64,000 bases of DNA, taken from the NCBI RefSeq assembly GCF_040183065.1, contig NC_091120.1, forward strand, positions 193,055,627-193,119,626, written 5' to 3'. Every line of letters starts with the position of its first letter. Position 1 is the stretch's first letter. The stretch is from Periplaneta americana (Eukaryota; Arthropoda; Insecta; Blattodea; Blattidae). A model generated the notes under the pieces. It worked only from the letters and a program-made list of their open reading frames with translations. It searched no databases and was not told where the DNA came from. Both the position numbers and the translations under genes were made by a program. This document shows positions 1-10,395 of the stretch, piece by piece.

Positions 1-193
1 ACTAGATAACCATAGCAGTTAATAAAGCGTTTTAAAGTAATCAAATTAAAAAAAGGTACACTGATGTTCAAAGATATCTGATCCTACTAATCGATAGTGA
101 TCGATAATTTGTTGGTGTAAGTGTAGATTCTTTAGTTATTACTTCTATGAATAGATGGCAAAGATAATAGTCACTGTTGCCAATCATAGATAA

Positions 194-234
194 ATAATAA
201 TAATAATAATAATAATAATAATTTATTTATTTAA
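194..234. repeat. (AAT)n microsatellite with ATTT tail
   Basis: A pure AAT run is followed by ATTTATTTATTTA. Similar ATA/AAT tracts recur at about 420-460 and elsewhere in the window. It lies in what is inferred to be an intron of the XRCC1-like gene. The rest of 1-634 shows no recognisable feature. Confidence 0.9.
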
Positions 235-634
235 TCTGGCAGAGCTAAGGCCAGTAGGCCTTCTCTTCCGCCCAGCCAGACTCTAATTCTAATTAAATAC
301 ATTTGCTTACATAGTTATTACATTAATATCTAGATCATAAAACAACATGAAAGTAAATAATGAAAATTGGATAACTAATGTTAGTGTGACAATAATAAAC
401 ATAGGTAAGAAATAGTTATAATAATAATCATAATAATAATAATAATAGTAATAATAATATACCCGTTTTATAAAATACAGTTTTTCATCCCACTATACTG
501 ACTGTAAAACAAACTGACTTTGGCTGGAAACCACTGATATTGTCTATTAGAAGAATAATTTATGCTTAATCTACATAATCATTCTCCCTGACACTTTTTA
601 ACGGGTCCCAAAATTGGTGCCACCTATTGAGAAC

Positions 635-1034
635 TATACTTGGTTTTTTGAAAGATGGGACATGACAGTTAAGTGGCCGAGCTTGGAACTACAGTGCTAT
701 GTTGACAATATGGGCTACTATGCTGCCAGCTGATGGAACATAACAATTGACGTTAAGATGGCTGACGTTAAAACATTCTTTGACAATTGACGCGAAGGTA
801 AGAAAACAATACAAAAATCAACAGAGACTCAAACACGAAACGTATCAATGCTAACATTGTGTGCACAATAAATGTCGCCAAGAGAGCTATTAAGCACTTG
901 ACACGCGGGAACGGTAAGTTTGGCAACTCAACCATTGTTACCATAGCAACAGGCCTACCACGCTATGTGACATTCAGTTGTTTTTCTGATCGCAACGCTC
1001 CTGTCATGTCCCATCTTTCAAAAAAACAAGTATA
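635..1034. mobile_element. Inverted-repeat non-autonomous DNA element (MITE, TA-flanked)
   Basis: The left end starts TACTTGGTTTTTTGAAAG, and the right end reads CTTTCAAAAAAACAAGTA. The arms match over about 34 bp with one mismatch. A TA dinucleotide lies outside each end, which fits a Tc1/mariner-type target duplication. The interior (about 330 bp) has no open frame. It lies 220 bp before the first recognised exon of the XRCC1-like gene and is therefore probably intronic. Confidence 0.7.
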
Positions 1035-1254
1035 GCGGAATTCTTTCGAAGTTTGTCAATTTTTCATATCTTTGGTTCTGATTTATCCCGTGGTTGAGAA
1101 GTTCGCTTACACGATCATAAAATCGTAGGTCGGATACTTTTGAATGTCAGTGTACAATTCTGAAAAAAAGATGTTAGGAATAAGGTTTTGTGAAGATGGA
1201 TTCTGTAAAATGGTCGAGAACGATTGATTTTACATGGTTTTTGTTTTATTACAG

Positions 1255-1492
1255 GTCGTTACTGGAAGATATTGATGATTCACAAGTCGACATAGTGATA
1301 GCAAACAAGAAGGTGGGTATCTAATGGTTGGGTAAATCATACAGTCAGCATCTGATTCAAACAAGGCACTAGATTGGATTTGTGTTCTGTTGCTAGGTGA
1401 AATCCAGATGTCCAGTCGTGAAGCCACAGTGGGTCTGGAGATGCAATGATGCTGAAGCACTGCTACCAACAGCACAGTATGAATGTCACTGA
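1255..1492 (+). CDS. Last two coding exons of a BRCT-domain protein, XRCC1-like C-terminus (partial gene)
   Basis: Exon 1255-1312 follows TTTTGTTTTATTACAG and begins with one base of a split codon. It reads SLLEDIDDSQVDIVIANKK and ends before GTGGGT. An 84-bp intron (1313-1396) ends in a pyrimidine-rich TTTGTGTTCTGTTGCTAG. Exon 1397-1492 continues in phase 0 and ends TGA. It contains PVVKPQWVWRCNDAE, with the Trp in the last helix typical of BRCT domains, then LLPTAQY. XRCC1 proteins end in a BRCT domain with a similar P-x-W-x-x-x-C-N...LLP...Y ending. XRCC1 is a scaffold for single-strand break repair that binds DNA ligase III through this domain. AATAAA follows 97 bp after the stop. The reading is direct; the XRCC1 assignment is inference from a short stretch, and another BRCT protein such as ligase III is possible. 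Upstream exons lie outside the window. Confidence 0.55.
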
Positions 1493-1588
1493 CGAGAAAG
1501 TACAAATGTGAAGTATTAATTTATTGATTCCTAGTGATTGTTTTATTGAACAACATGTGTATTACGCTCACATTTTTCACAATCAGGA

Positions 1589-1594
1589 AATAAA
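1589..1594 (+). promoter_or_regulatory. Polyadenylation signal of the XRCC1-like gene
   Basis: AATAAA lies 97 bp after the TGA and is followed by a T/GT-rich stretch (TTTTATATTTTGTGTGTC), as expected downstream of an animal cleavage site. This supports reading the preceding exon as terminal. Confidence 0.6.
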
Positions 1595-2177
1595 ACTGTT
1601 TTATATTTTGTGTGTCTAGTTTCTCATGCATTCTGGAGTGTGTCCCATACTTGTGAATATTGAACTGTTATTAATAGCAAACCTGTGATAAAAAAATTTC
1701 AAAAAAACTTTATGAAGCAAAAGAATGATCCCTAGGTTATATTATACTATACTGACTTAACAGTATCATGCGCCATAATTGTGTGGTCTAAGGCAGTGGT
1801 TCTCAATTTTTGAGACACTGCGGCCTGGTAAATTATTTTTCTGTAAGACAAGGGCCCGGTTCCAACAAAATTTACTTATAAATACCTTTCTAATTTTTTT
1901 TTTAAATTCATACATTTAACTAACAGAAATATTAATAACGAAGTATGGTTAATTGTAAAATTTGAAGAGTATTAGTTCACTATGAAAACGGTGTGACATA
2001 TTGACAAATAATTCAATTAATTTTATCAGTCACGGTTAATTAAATTTTATAGCATGTTATAGTTTCTTCAATTCAACATCAATTAATTTATGCTAATTTT
2101 TATCGACATGTTATCCCTTTCTAGCCATCAAATCTTGACACAATAAAAATTGGTAACATTGATCATTGTAATATTAA

Positions 2178-3067
2178 GGGGAGAGGATGGTAATTTTTTA
2201 AACTTTTTTCTTATTTGGTGTAAAATATTAATTTTTTGTATGTAGAGAGCTCATGGCTATAGCAACTCAACAAAATATAAATATTTTGAATAAATTATTT
2301 GGGAGGCAGATTTGAAAAAAAAAATGTACCCAATGCAGGATTTTACTAAACTCGATATATCTAAGCCATTTTTAAAGATAAATTCAAACACTATGTTACA
2401 ATTTATTTGTAAAAGCACGCTCTACAAACTGTCTGTAACAGAATTTTGATATTACTTCCTACATTTGTAAAATAAACAATTAAAATTTAATAACATTTTT
2501 TTTATTTTCTTTTTTGCAAACAGAGAGACTTATGTTTAAAATGAAATCAATTAGGGAAATTCCGTTACAGAGAAAAGTTTCCTAGTAGTCTAGAGAATGT
2601 GTATTCTAAATTTCATTCATATATCTTTAATAGTTCAAAAATTATATCGATTTTTGTCTGGCTATGTAGCAAAAAAAAAATAAAGTTCCAGAAACAGCAA
2701 TCAAAGGGGGTGTGATTTAATAATCCAGAGCGCAGGAACTTTAAAAATGGCGTCTCAACATCCAATAAGGGCACAGATACCCACACAATGTTATACAATG
2801 TATTCCACACACATCACAGAGTATTTTAAAGAAAAATTTGGTTTTGAAAAAAAAAATGACGTTCTGGAAACAACAAACAAAGGGCGGTGTGATTTGAAAA
2901 TCCAGAGCGCAGGAAGTTTAAAAATGGCGTCTCAACAACCGATAAGGGCACAAATACCCACAAAATATTATATAATGTATTCTACACACATCACAGAGTA
3001 TTTTAAGGAAAAAAATTGTTTTTTGAAAATTTACTCATTTTTCACCAAAAAATACCATCCTCTTCCC
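2178..3067. mobile_element. TTAA-flanked inverted-repeat element with internal tandem duplication
   Basis: TTAA at 2174-2177 and 3068-3071 brackets ends reading GGGGAGAGGATGGTA on the left and TACCATCCTCTTCCC on the right. TTAA duplication is typical of the piggyBac and Kolobok groups. No transposase is visible, so it is non-autonomous. The interior holds two direct repeats starting at 2685 and 2861 (period 176 bp), each with CCAGAGCGCAGGAA and AAAATGGCGTCTCAACA. The open frame that crosses both repeats (2747-3076) looks repeat-derived rather than genic. Confidence 0.7.
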
Positions 3068-3529
3068 TTAAATTGATTTTAATTATGTCTGTTTGAAAAA
3101 GAAAAGAAAATGGGAAGAACGATTACGCATTGTAACTCACTGCAGAAGTCAGCTGAGCAGTGGAAGCAGCAGGAGGAAATTAATATTTCGGGAAAACACT
3201 TACCACACATACATACGACAAATTTTTTTTATGTGGAATGTATGTAATTTTGTGTATAAAAATATGGATATCTCAATTCTAAACACTAGCCCCAATACTA
3301 ATTAATATTATGAATTGAAAAACGCATCAATAATTTGGTCACCGGCTGAAAAGGAACTGCCTACTGAAGGATGCACTGGAAGGAATGGTAAACGGGAGAG
3401 TTCAGGGTAGAAGAAGATATTAGATATTTTTTATTCTCAGAAATGTACATTTATTTAAGTATCAGGTCGCAAAATGGATCCATGCCTTTTACAAGAGGTA
3501 TATTTAATATAGTACAGTAGTGGCAAAAA

Positions 3530-3780
3530 AACCGAACTGACCCATGTAGCTGATTTCAGAGTCACAGATTCAAATTTTGCTAGTCACAAAACAAATTCAT
3601 CTTGTGTAATTAATTGTAACAATGAAATTTATTGCATTTGTTTCTTATCGTCTTTTGTTTCCTTCAGTGCCTCAAACTTACAGACGAAAAATCTTAGAGA
3701 GTTTTATTTTCATCTGGCATCAATATTACATTTCTACCTCTATTCGGCAAAGATAACTGCGTATTTTTACATTAAATAGC
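3530..3780. repeat. Dispersed repeat, second copy inverted at about 52590-52840
   Basis: Shared segments include AGATTCAAATTTTGCTAG, ATTAATTGTAACAATGAAA and AGTTTTATTTTCATCTGGCA. They recur in reverse complement near 52.6-52.8 kb. The ends are not defined and no coding content is seen. Confidence 0.6.
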
Positions 3781-3919
3781 AGTACATACCTCTGGCTTCA
3801 CTATCCATATTGAAATTACCAGTTTGACACAATACACAGCACAGGATTCTTTTGTATCAGCTACAAAGGTTTGGTCCGGTTTTTTTTTTTTTTTTTTTTT
3901 TTGCCCCTACTGCACATGA

Positions 3920-5660
3920 TTCAATATAAAAATACAATGTACAAGAAATTATTCATTCATTTTGACATTTAAACACGAGAAATTACTATGCTATTAAGCA
4001 ATGGATTTGGATGTGTTCTTACAGATTTTATAAATCTGTTTCTGGAATTTTGAATATAATCACTAAATAACATTATATTTAGTGACTCATATAGTTGAGA
4101 GTTACTGACATCATAGTCTGCTCCCGTGATTGTCCTGCATACTGATCTTTGTATTCCATCCAGTCTTTTAATATGACGTATATGAGTATTTGACCAAATT
4201 TCACAAGCATATAACATATATGAACGGATCAGACAAGTGTATAATAAAACCACAGTCTACTATATACAGTCACGAAGCTTGAGTTGTGAGGGTGCTAGGA
4301 ACAATAGACTGTGCCGGTACTATTTCGCATTGTCTGTAATGAGGCGATATTAGCGATCCTAGTGGTTAGCAACTATCTATAGATGCATATTTACTACATA
4401 TTGAGCTTCGTGACTGTATATACTAGACTGTGATAAAACTTTGACTTTAAAAGAGATGCGACTTTTGGAGAGAGGATATAGCAGCATGAAACGTTGAAAA
4501 GCTCAGTCTTTGGTAAAATTTATATGTTGTCTATCAAGATAAACGCCAAGATATTTTACAGCCGAATTAAAAGGTATGTTTTGTTGTTGGACTGTGAGCT
4601 CCTCTGGTAAATGTGGAAATCTTATAGTGAAAACCACTATCTGTGACTTAGTTCCATTAATCTTTATTCGCCATTTTGTAGACCATTGTGTAAGTAAATC
4701 AAGAGCTGCTTGTATTTGTTGACAGGCGAAAATAATATTATTATGTCTTGTGTAGAGAACTGTGTCATCTGCATTTGGAAGACCTTGTACATAAATGGAG
4801 TACAAAGTAGGTCCCAGAACTGATCCTTGAGGAATTCCAGCTTCAATGACTCGAGAACTTGAAAGTGATGATCCACACCGAACTCTGAAGGTTCTGTTGT
4901 ATAAATATTTAGCAATGAATTGAATATAGAAATTTATATATCATGCCAGATGGTGTTAAAAGCTTGTTTAACATCAAGAAAAGTAGCAACAGTATGCTGT
5001 TGATGATTGAAGCCATCTTGAATATAAGACGTGAGTATGAATAACTGTTCGTTATTACTATGTAAATTTTTGAAGCCAAATTGTTCATGTTGAATACTCT
5101 CAGGTGTTTTTAAGAGTGGATTAAAGTGAGACAAAAGTAGCTGCTCAAGAATTTTACCAAAATAATCCAAGAGACTGATTGGTCTGTAATTTTGTGGCAG
5201 TATAGGATCCTTTCGTGGTTTAGCAATAGTTGTAATTATTGCACATTTCCATGCTTGAGGAAAGTAGATAAATCGAAAACTAGTCTTATAAAATTTAGTA
5301 AGTGTGTACAATAGCTCGCCTAGGGAGTCGTTTCAGTGCAATCAGCTTTAAACCATTTGGTCCAGCAGCTTTATTCAATGGAAGTTTTTGTATAATGGTT
5401 TTGTTTTCGTTTGGAGTGACATGGGATATGGATTCTGCAGTCTGTTGACGAATCTGTTCTGTCATTGTGACCATGATTGAATATAGCATCAGATGGATGT
5501 TGATGTGGTTGAAAACAATTTGAAAAAACTTCAGCTTTTGCTTGAGGATCGTAAACCATTTCTCCATGAGCATTTTGTAGAGGTTTCACTCCTGAATGGA
5601 TAGTTTTTCCAAGTAGATTTTTTGTTTGTGAAGGTCTAGAACTCTTTCCCACATGGCAGT
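3920..5660 (-). mobile_element. Decayed Jockey/I-type LINE, reverse transcriptase region
   Basis: Read from 5660 to 3920, broken frames give a non-LTR reverse transcriptase. A segment at 5311-4934 carries the fingers/palm motifs NYRPISLLDYFGKILEQLL, HEQFGF and a degenerate DVKQAFN. Then comes a mutated active site NADDTVLY (the Tyr before ADD is replaced), followed by the thumb-type motif KYLGVYLD. The last piece (4253-3969) carries the post-RT motif TCLIRSYMLYACEIW. Several frameshifts and the insertion of a 182-bp MITE (4251-4432) show that it is dead. A 24-base poly-T run at 3879-3902 may mark a poly-A tail on the minus strand. Confidence 0.85.
4251..4432. mobile_element. 182-bp MITE with 7-bp target duplication (family copy 1)
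   Basis: Ends are CACAGTCTACTATATACAG and CTGTATATACTAGACTGTG, nearly perfect inverted repeats. The flanks are ATAAAAC on both sides (4244-4250 and 4433-4439). It interrupts the LINE at 3920-5660. Other copies are at 58097-58279 and 61834-62832. Confidence 0.85.
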
Positions 5661-7510
5661 AATGATTCTAACTTATCTGCAAAATCTGTAATTATATGTA
5701 ACTTATGTGTATGTCTGATGGTTCACTGATAGCGATACAAACACTGTCGATTAGTAACGACCGCTAGATGGAAGTACAGTTGCTCCATGCAATGCAAATG
5801 GGAGTTATAGTGACTTCTTCTACTGTCAGGTAGCAACAGAGTGACATTGATAAAAGTTGTAGCTTTCAAAGCCCACGGGTGATCAATCTGTTGTTATATG
5901 TGATCTGGGCTTTGGCTCAGCTGATTGTACTGTACGTACACAAGCCCCTACAGTCTCGGCTGCGCGAAACGAGGAAACCGGAGCAAATTGAATGCTGCGC
6001 TTGCCGCCATATTGTTGGAGAGCAGACAAATAATAGCAGTGCGTAAATCACGCAATTTAACGCTGTGATGATCTAAAATTGACATATTATGGCCATTTTC
6101 GACGTTTAACGTAAAATTAGGACGAAATAAACATATTCAAAGTTTCATTGATATGTGTTAGAACATTAAAGAAAAGAAAATACGTACGCAGCAATTTATA
6201 GAAAACATACTGATACATCCATAAATAGGCCTACACAATACACATTATAGATTGTATAATTTTACGATAATCAGCAAATTGTTAGGTTTCAGAGAATCTA
6301 AAATTATATTAACATATTAACTCTTAGATCACAAGACATAAATATATGCACCTTGATTACACAAGTTCTTGTTATAATCAAATTCCTAAGTGAAATAAAT
6401 ATGCGATAATCAGTACAGATTTGTTAAGTTTTAGAGAATCAAAAATTATATTACCGGTACTTTTAGACCACAGGACATAGGTAATGTGGCAAAATATAAT
6501 GTGCGGAGGTAGCCGAATTACATTGAATTCATTCTTCAATTAATAAAGGGAATGCTATCAATTATAAAAAGTACCGGTACCTAATAAATTGCAAACAATA
6601 GGTAACGTGAAGACCTAAAAACTAAACAATCACTTTATGCAAGATAAAAAAACCACATACTTTTTATGTGTGGATTTTTTACATATTGTATTGTTATTTT
6701 AAATAAATAAAATAGATATATTATCATTGCTTGCGGAGTGATGGTACATAATTTTTATGCACATATGCAATATCAATAAGATGCCATTCCTTGCTTTTGT
6801 TAATAAAATATATCCGGCAAAATGTAAAAGAGTTATTTATAGGTGAACTCTGAATCATAAATTCACAAAGGAGGCTTAGCTATTATAGCTATTTATTTAT
6901 TTATTATCTGTATATTTATTTATCCATATATGGATCTTGAATGAAAGTTTATTATCTTGCAGATAAATTCATTTACATAATAAAAACAAAAAGTTATCTT
7001 TCCACTAATGTTTTAACATCTGATGTGTAAGTCAGTGGGATTTCTCTACAGTCTGAGATACCTGTACTAACAATTAAGTATTCTTTATTGTCGTAAACTA
7101 CTGATTGATTTTTAATGATATTGATATTGTAACAACAGAGATAATATTATATCGTACCTTTTGCAAATAGCTTGGAAAATTAAACAGGGATGGTATTATC
7201 GCCGCGCTCTCATGGTTAACATTCGGCAGGTCTTTGAGCGGCCTCATGCGTTCGGCAGGTCTTTGAAATTTAATTGTATTATTGTTTTCAATTTCTTGTG
7301 TCGCCGCTCCAGTCACTCGCCTCAATTTCAATAATGCAACCAATAAGCTGCTTCAATTATTATTAAATGACACTTACTTGTCTAATCCACGTAGACTGAA
7401 CCCGAGGTTACAATGTCTTGTGCTGAGGACGAACATTAAGGTATGTGATTAAAAATTATTATTAAAGAGTTATTATTAAGAGTTAAGAAAGCCAACGTAG
7501 TCGTATATGA

Positions 7511-7559
<49 letters not shown>

Positions 7560-7900
7560 GCCATTTAACAATATAACAAACTAGTGCTTATTCTTATCGA
7601 GAAAGTAGACGTGACAACGTGACGCTTAGAGTGAAACCTACAGAGCAACAATCGGTCGGCAAAATTATTTTTTTAAACCACACCGCACGTTATTGTATGA
7701 TGCCGACATGTTAAGCATGAGTCCGCGGCGATAATATATCATCTTTCAGAATTATATTGCCATTACTTTCACACTATTCACTAAAAACATCCGAGACAAA
7801 ACAAAGGACAAGTATGACAATCGTGTTTACCGCTCTATTTCTACCAGTAGCATGGCGGCGTAAACATGCGCAGACTGGTTTCAATTTTGGACAGCACACC
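5661..7900. other. Intergenic, mostly without recognised features
   Basis: A segment at about 5735-5905 resembles 35085-35235 (shared CTAGATGG, TGCAAT-CAAATG, TTGTTA-TGATCT), so it is a copy of a dispersed repeat. An (AAT)n tract occupies 7510-7558. GC-richer sequence at 5940-6010 and 7190-7320 has no clear coding frame. No other gene or repeat was recognised. Confidence 0.5.
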
Positions 7901-7927
7901 AGCGCTCTGTGTGAGTCTAGTATACTA

Positions 7928-8080
7928 TTATAAAGTCTTTGTACGTACATCGTCTGCTTCTACAACTTGCAAGAAAAAGTAGTTGTTTGGTCCTGCTACC
8001 TGGTGTACAAGCTTGTAAATGACATGTTTCCGATTCTCTTTGATCATGGTGGTTGAACCAATCACGGTGGATTGAATATT
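7928..8080 (-). CDS. Candidate terminal exon or gene fragment of unknown function, divergent from HDAC8
   Basis: On the minus strand an acceptor-like TTCTACAG is followed by a 51-codon open frame that ends TAA at 7930-7928. The reading includes VIGSTTMIKENRKHVIYKL and NNYFFLQVVEADDVRTKTL, a composition that looks like real protein. In-frame stop TGA lies just upstream of the acceptor. I do not recognise the family. No AATAAA was noticed close behind the stop, so this may be a gene relic or chance. It overlaps the expected HDAC8 promoter zone. Confidence 0.25.
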   Translation of the reverse strand, partial: NIQSTVIGSTTMIKENRKHVIYKLVHQVAGPNNYFFLQVVEADDVRTKTL

Positions 8081-8264
8081 CTGTAGAATCATAGGAAGTG
8101 TTATGTTTTTCTTTCATTATTTTATTTGGAATGCGCGCTAATATGAGTCCGTGTGACGTGAGTAGTATGAGTGTAATGTGATGGAATATTAAGGATTAAA
8201 AGTGAGATTACGTCGAAGTATTGTAGTTATTCGTAATTTATGTTTTAAGGGTAAATCGACAGAC

Positions 8265-10347
8265 ATGACAGACTTGAAGGAAGGAAATATATGTTCCCGG
8301 AAGGTTGTGTATATATGTGATCAGCGGTTGTTTAAAGAATGTGATAAGATTCCTAATGTTTGCGGAAGGGTATGTCAAATTAAAAAAAAAAATCTTGTGT
8401 TATCTTTAATAACAGGAAAGTACTATGTATGGGGAATATGTAAAAGGAATTATATACGAATTTGTCTCTTTTTACAGGCTAGTCTAGTACACAACCTCAT
8501 TAAGTCTTATAATTTATTGCCGCACATGCAAATTACACCTTCGAAACCGGCTTCAGAAGACCATTTGACATCCTTTCATTCGAGAAACTACATTGAGTTT
8601 CTTCAGGAAGTGGACAAGTGTAACGATTTGGAGAAATATGAAGATGATCAGTTGGAATACGGATTAGGTATGCATTTTTGTAATATCTTAAAACATAAAT
8701 AGGCCTAGCCAGACACATGCAATAGCTTGTACGTGTGCCAGGAACGAATAGGTTTGTAGTCTTGATGTCGAATACCCTGCTTGCAGGTTATGACTGCCCA
8801 CTTATTGAAGGAATCTATGGTTTTGTTGAGACGATAGCAGGTGCTTCTATAACAGCTGCACAAGCACTTGTGGACGGTCTAGCAACTGCTGCAATCAATT
8901 GGTGTGGGGGCTGGCACCATGCACAGAGGTGATCATGTCTTTTTTAAGATGTGTTTTAAGCACATAGATTCCATCTTTAGACGAAAGGCCTAGGCATATT
9001 TTTTCGTGGTAGACTATAACAATCTTGACTACTTTTCCAATACAATTAATTAGATTACGTATTACAAATTTTGACAAATTGGATGGATAAAAAAAAAGAA
9101 ACCCCTTTTTGAATATAAGGGATGCCAAATATCAACTTTTCCTTGAAAGTTTCAAGGTACATTTTTTTTTTGTCAGAATCACGAAGTCGCCCTTTTAATC
9201 ATGGCTAGCTGGCCGGCTAGTTGTATTGTATTTATTACAGTTACAGTGGCAACTCCCGGTGAATCGGATAAAATATCCCCGCAACTCATCAAAGTTCTCA
9301 CAATTACAATGAAAGTAAGCACGTACCTTATGGCAAAAGATAATAGAAATGCCCTCCTACATTCACACTTTTCTGGCATCTTCGACCCACTTTGTATAAT
9401 GAAAGTGTTTAAAGTTCATACAATTTCCTCATGTGCAGTTGCAAGGCTTTTATGAATGTTCAACTATACTTAAAGAATTTGAACAGACTGTACATTGAAA
9501 GTGATTCAAATTTATAACAAACAGCCATTCTATAATACAATTGTAACCTTATTTGTTTGTTTAGGGATGAAGCAGAAGGCTTCTGTTACATCAACGACAT
9601 TGTTCTAGCCATTCATAAACTGAGAGAGAAATTTAATCGCATCCTGTACATTGACTTCGATCTACATCATGGTGAGTACACATTTATGCATGTAGGCTAC
9701 TTTAGACTTTCTCATTATTGCCAACGAGGTTAATGCTCTAGAGATGAGAAATGAGTTGAGTTATCAGAGTTGAGTAACGAAAATAAAAATCATTTTCTAG
9801 TTTTTTATTGTAAAGTTAACAGACAGAAATCATTGTTCGCGGATGTCTTCATTGTGACTAGCTCTCTTGTCACATCCAGGTCCAGTGACAGGATAAAAAC
9901 TTCAGGTGTTATGCATAAAATTATAGGACTGGTTTGAGATTGGTAATAACTTACAAATAGCTTTTAAGGAACCCGCCCTCACATAAGCCTGCCATCGATC
10001 CCTATCCTGAGCAAGATTAAGCCAGTTCCATCGTAACACACCTCCCTCAAATCTATTTTAATATTATCCTCCCATCTACGTCTCAGCTTCCCCAAAGGTC
10101 TTTTTTCCCCCAAGGTCTTCCAACTAACACACTAGGCCTGTATATATATTTGTAGATTCACTCATACATGCTACATGCCCTACCTATCTCAAACGTCTAG
10201 ATTTAATGTTTCTAATTATGTTAGGTTTTGAGATTGGTAATTACACACTAAATTAATAAATATGTTCTGACTATCTGACGGTCTCTTTAATAAAACTAAC
10301 ACAATAATGTAGCAATGTAACACGCGATAAGTAATACAAATTTATAG

Positions 10348-10395
<48 letters not shown>

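Noticed and set aside
1793-1870. Possible hAT left end (CAGTGGTTCTCAATTTTTGAG)
   Set aside because: The end sequence is hAT-like, but no matching right end or 8-bp duplication was found, so no element was called.
7098-7343. 81-codon minus-strand frame
   Set aside because: The composition is not protein-like at the C-terminal half, and there is no homology, splice sites or polyadenylation signal that I can point to.
8202-8702. A single open frame of 166 codons running across HDAC8 exons 1 and 2
   Set aside because: It begins at a GTG and reads through intron 1, which happens to be open. Homology and GT-AG sites show two exons joined at 8369/8478.
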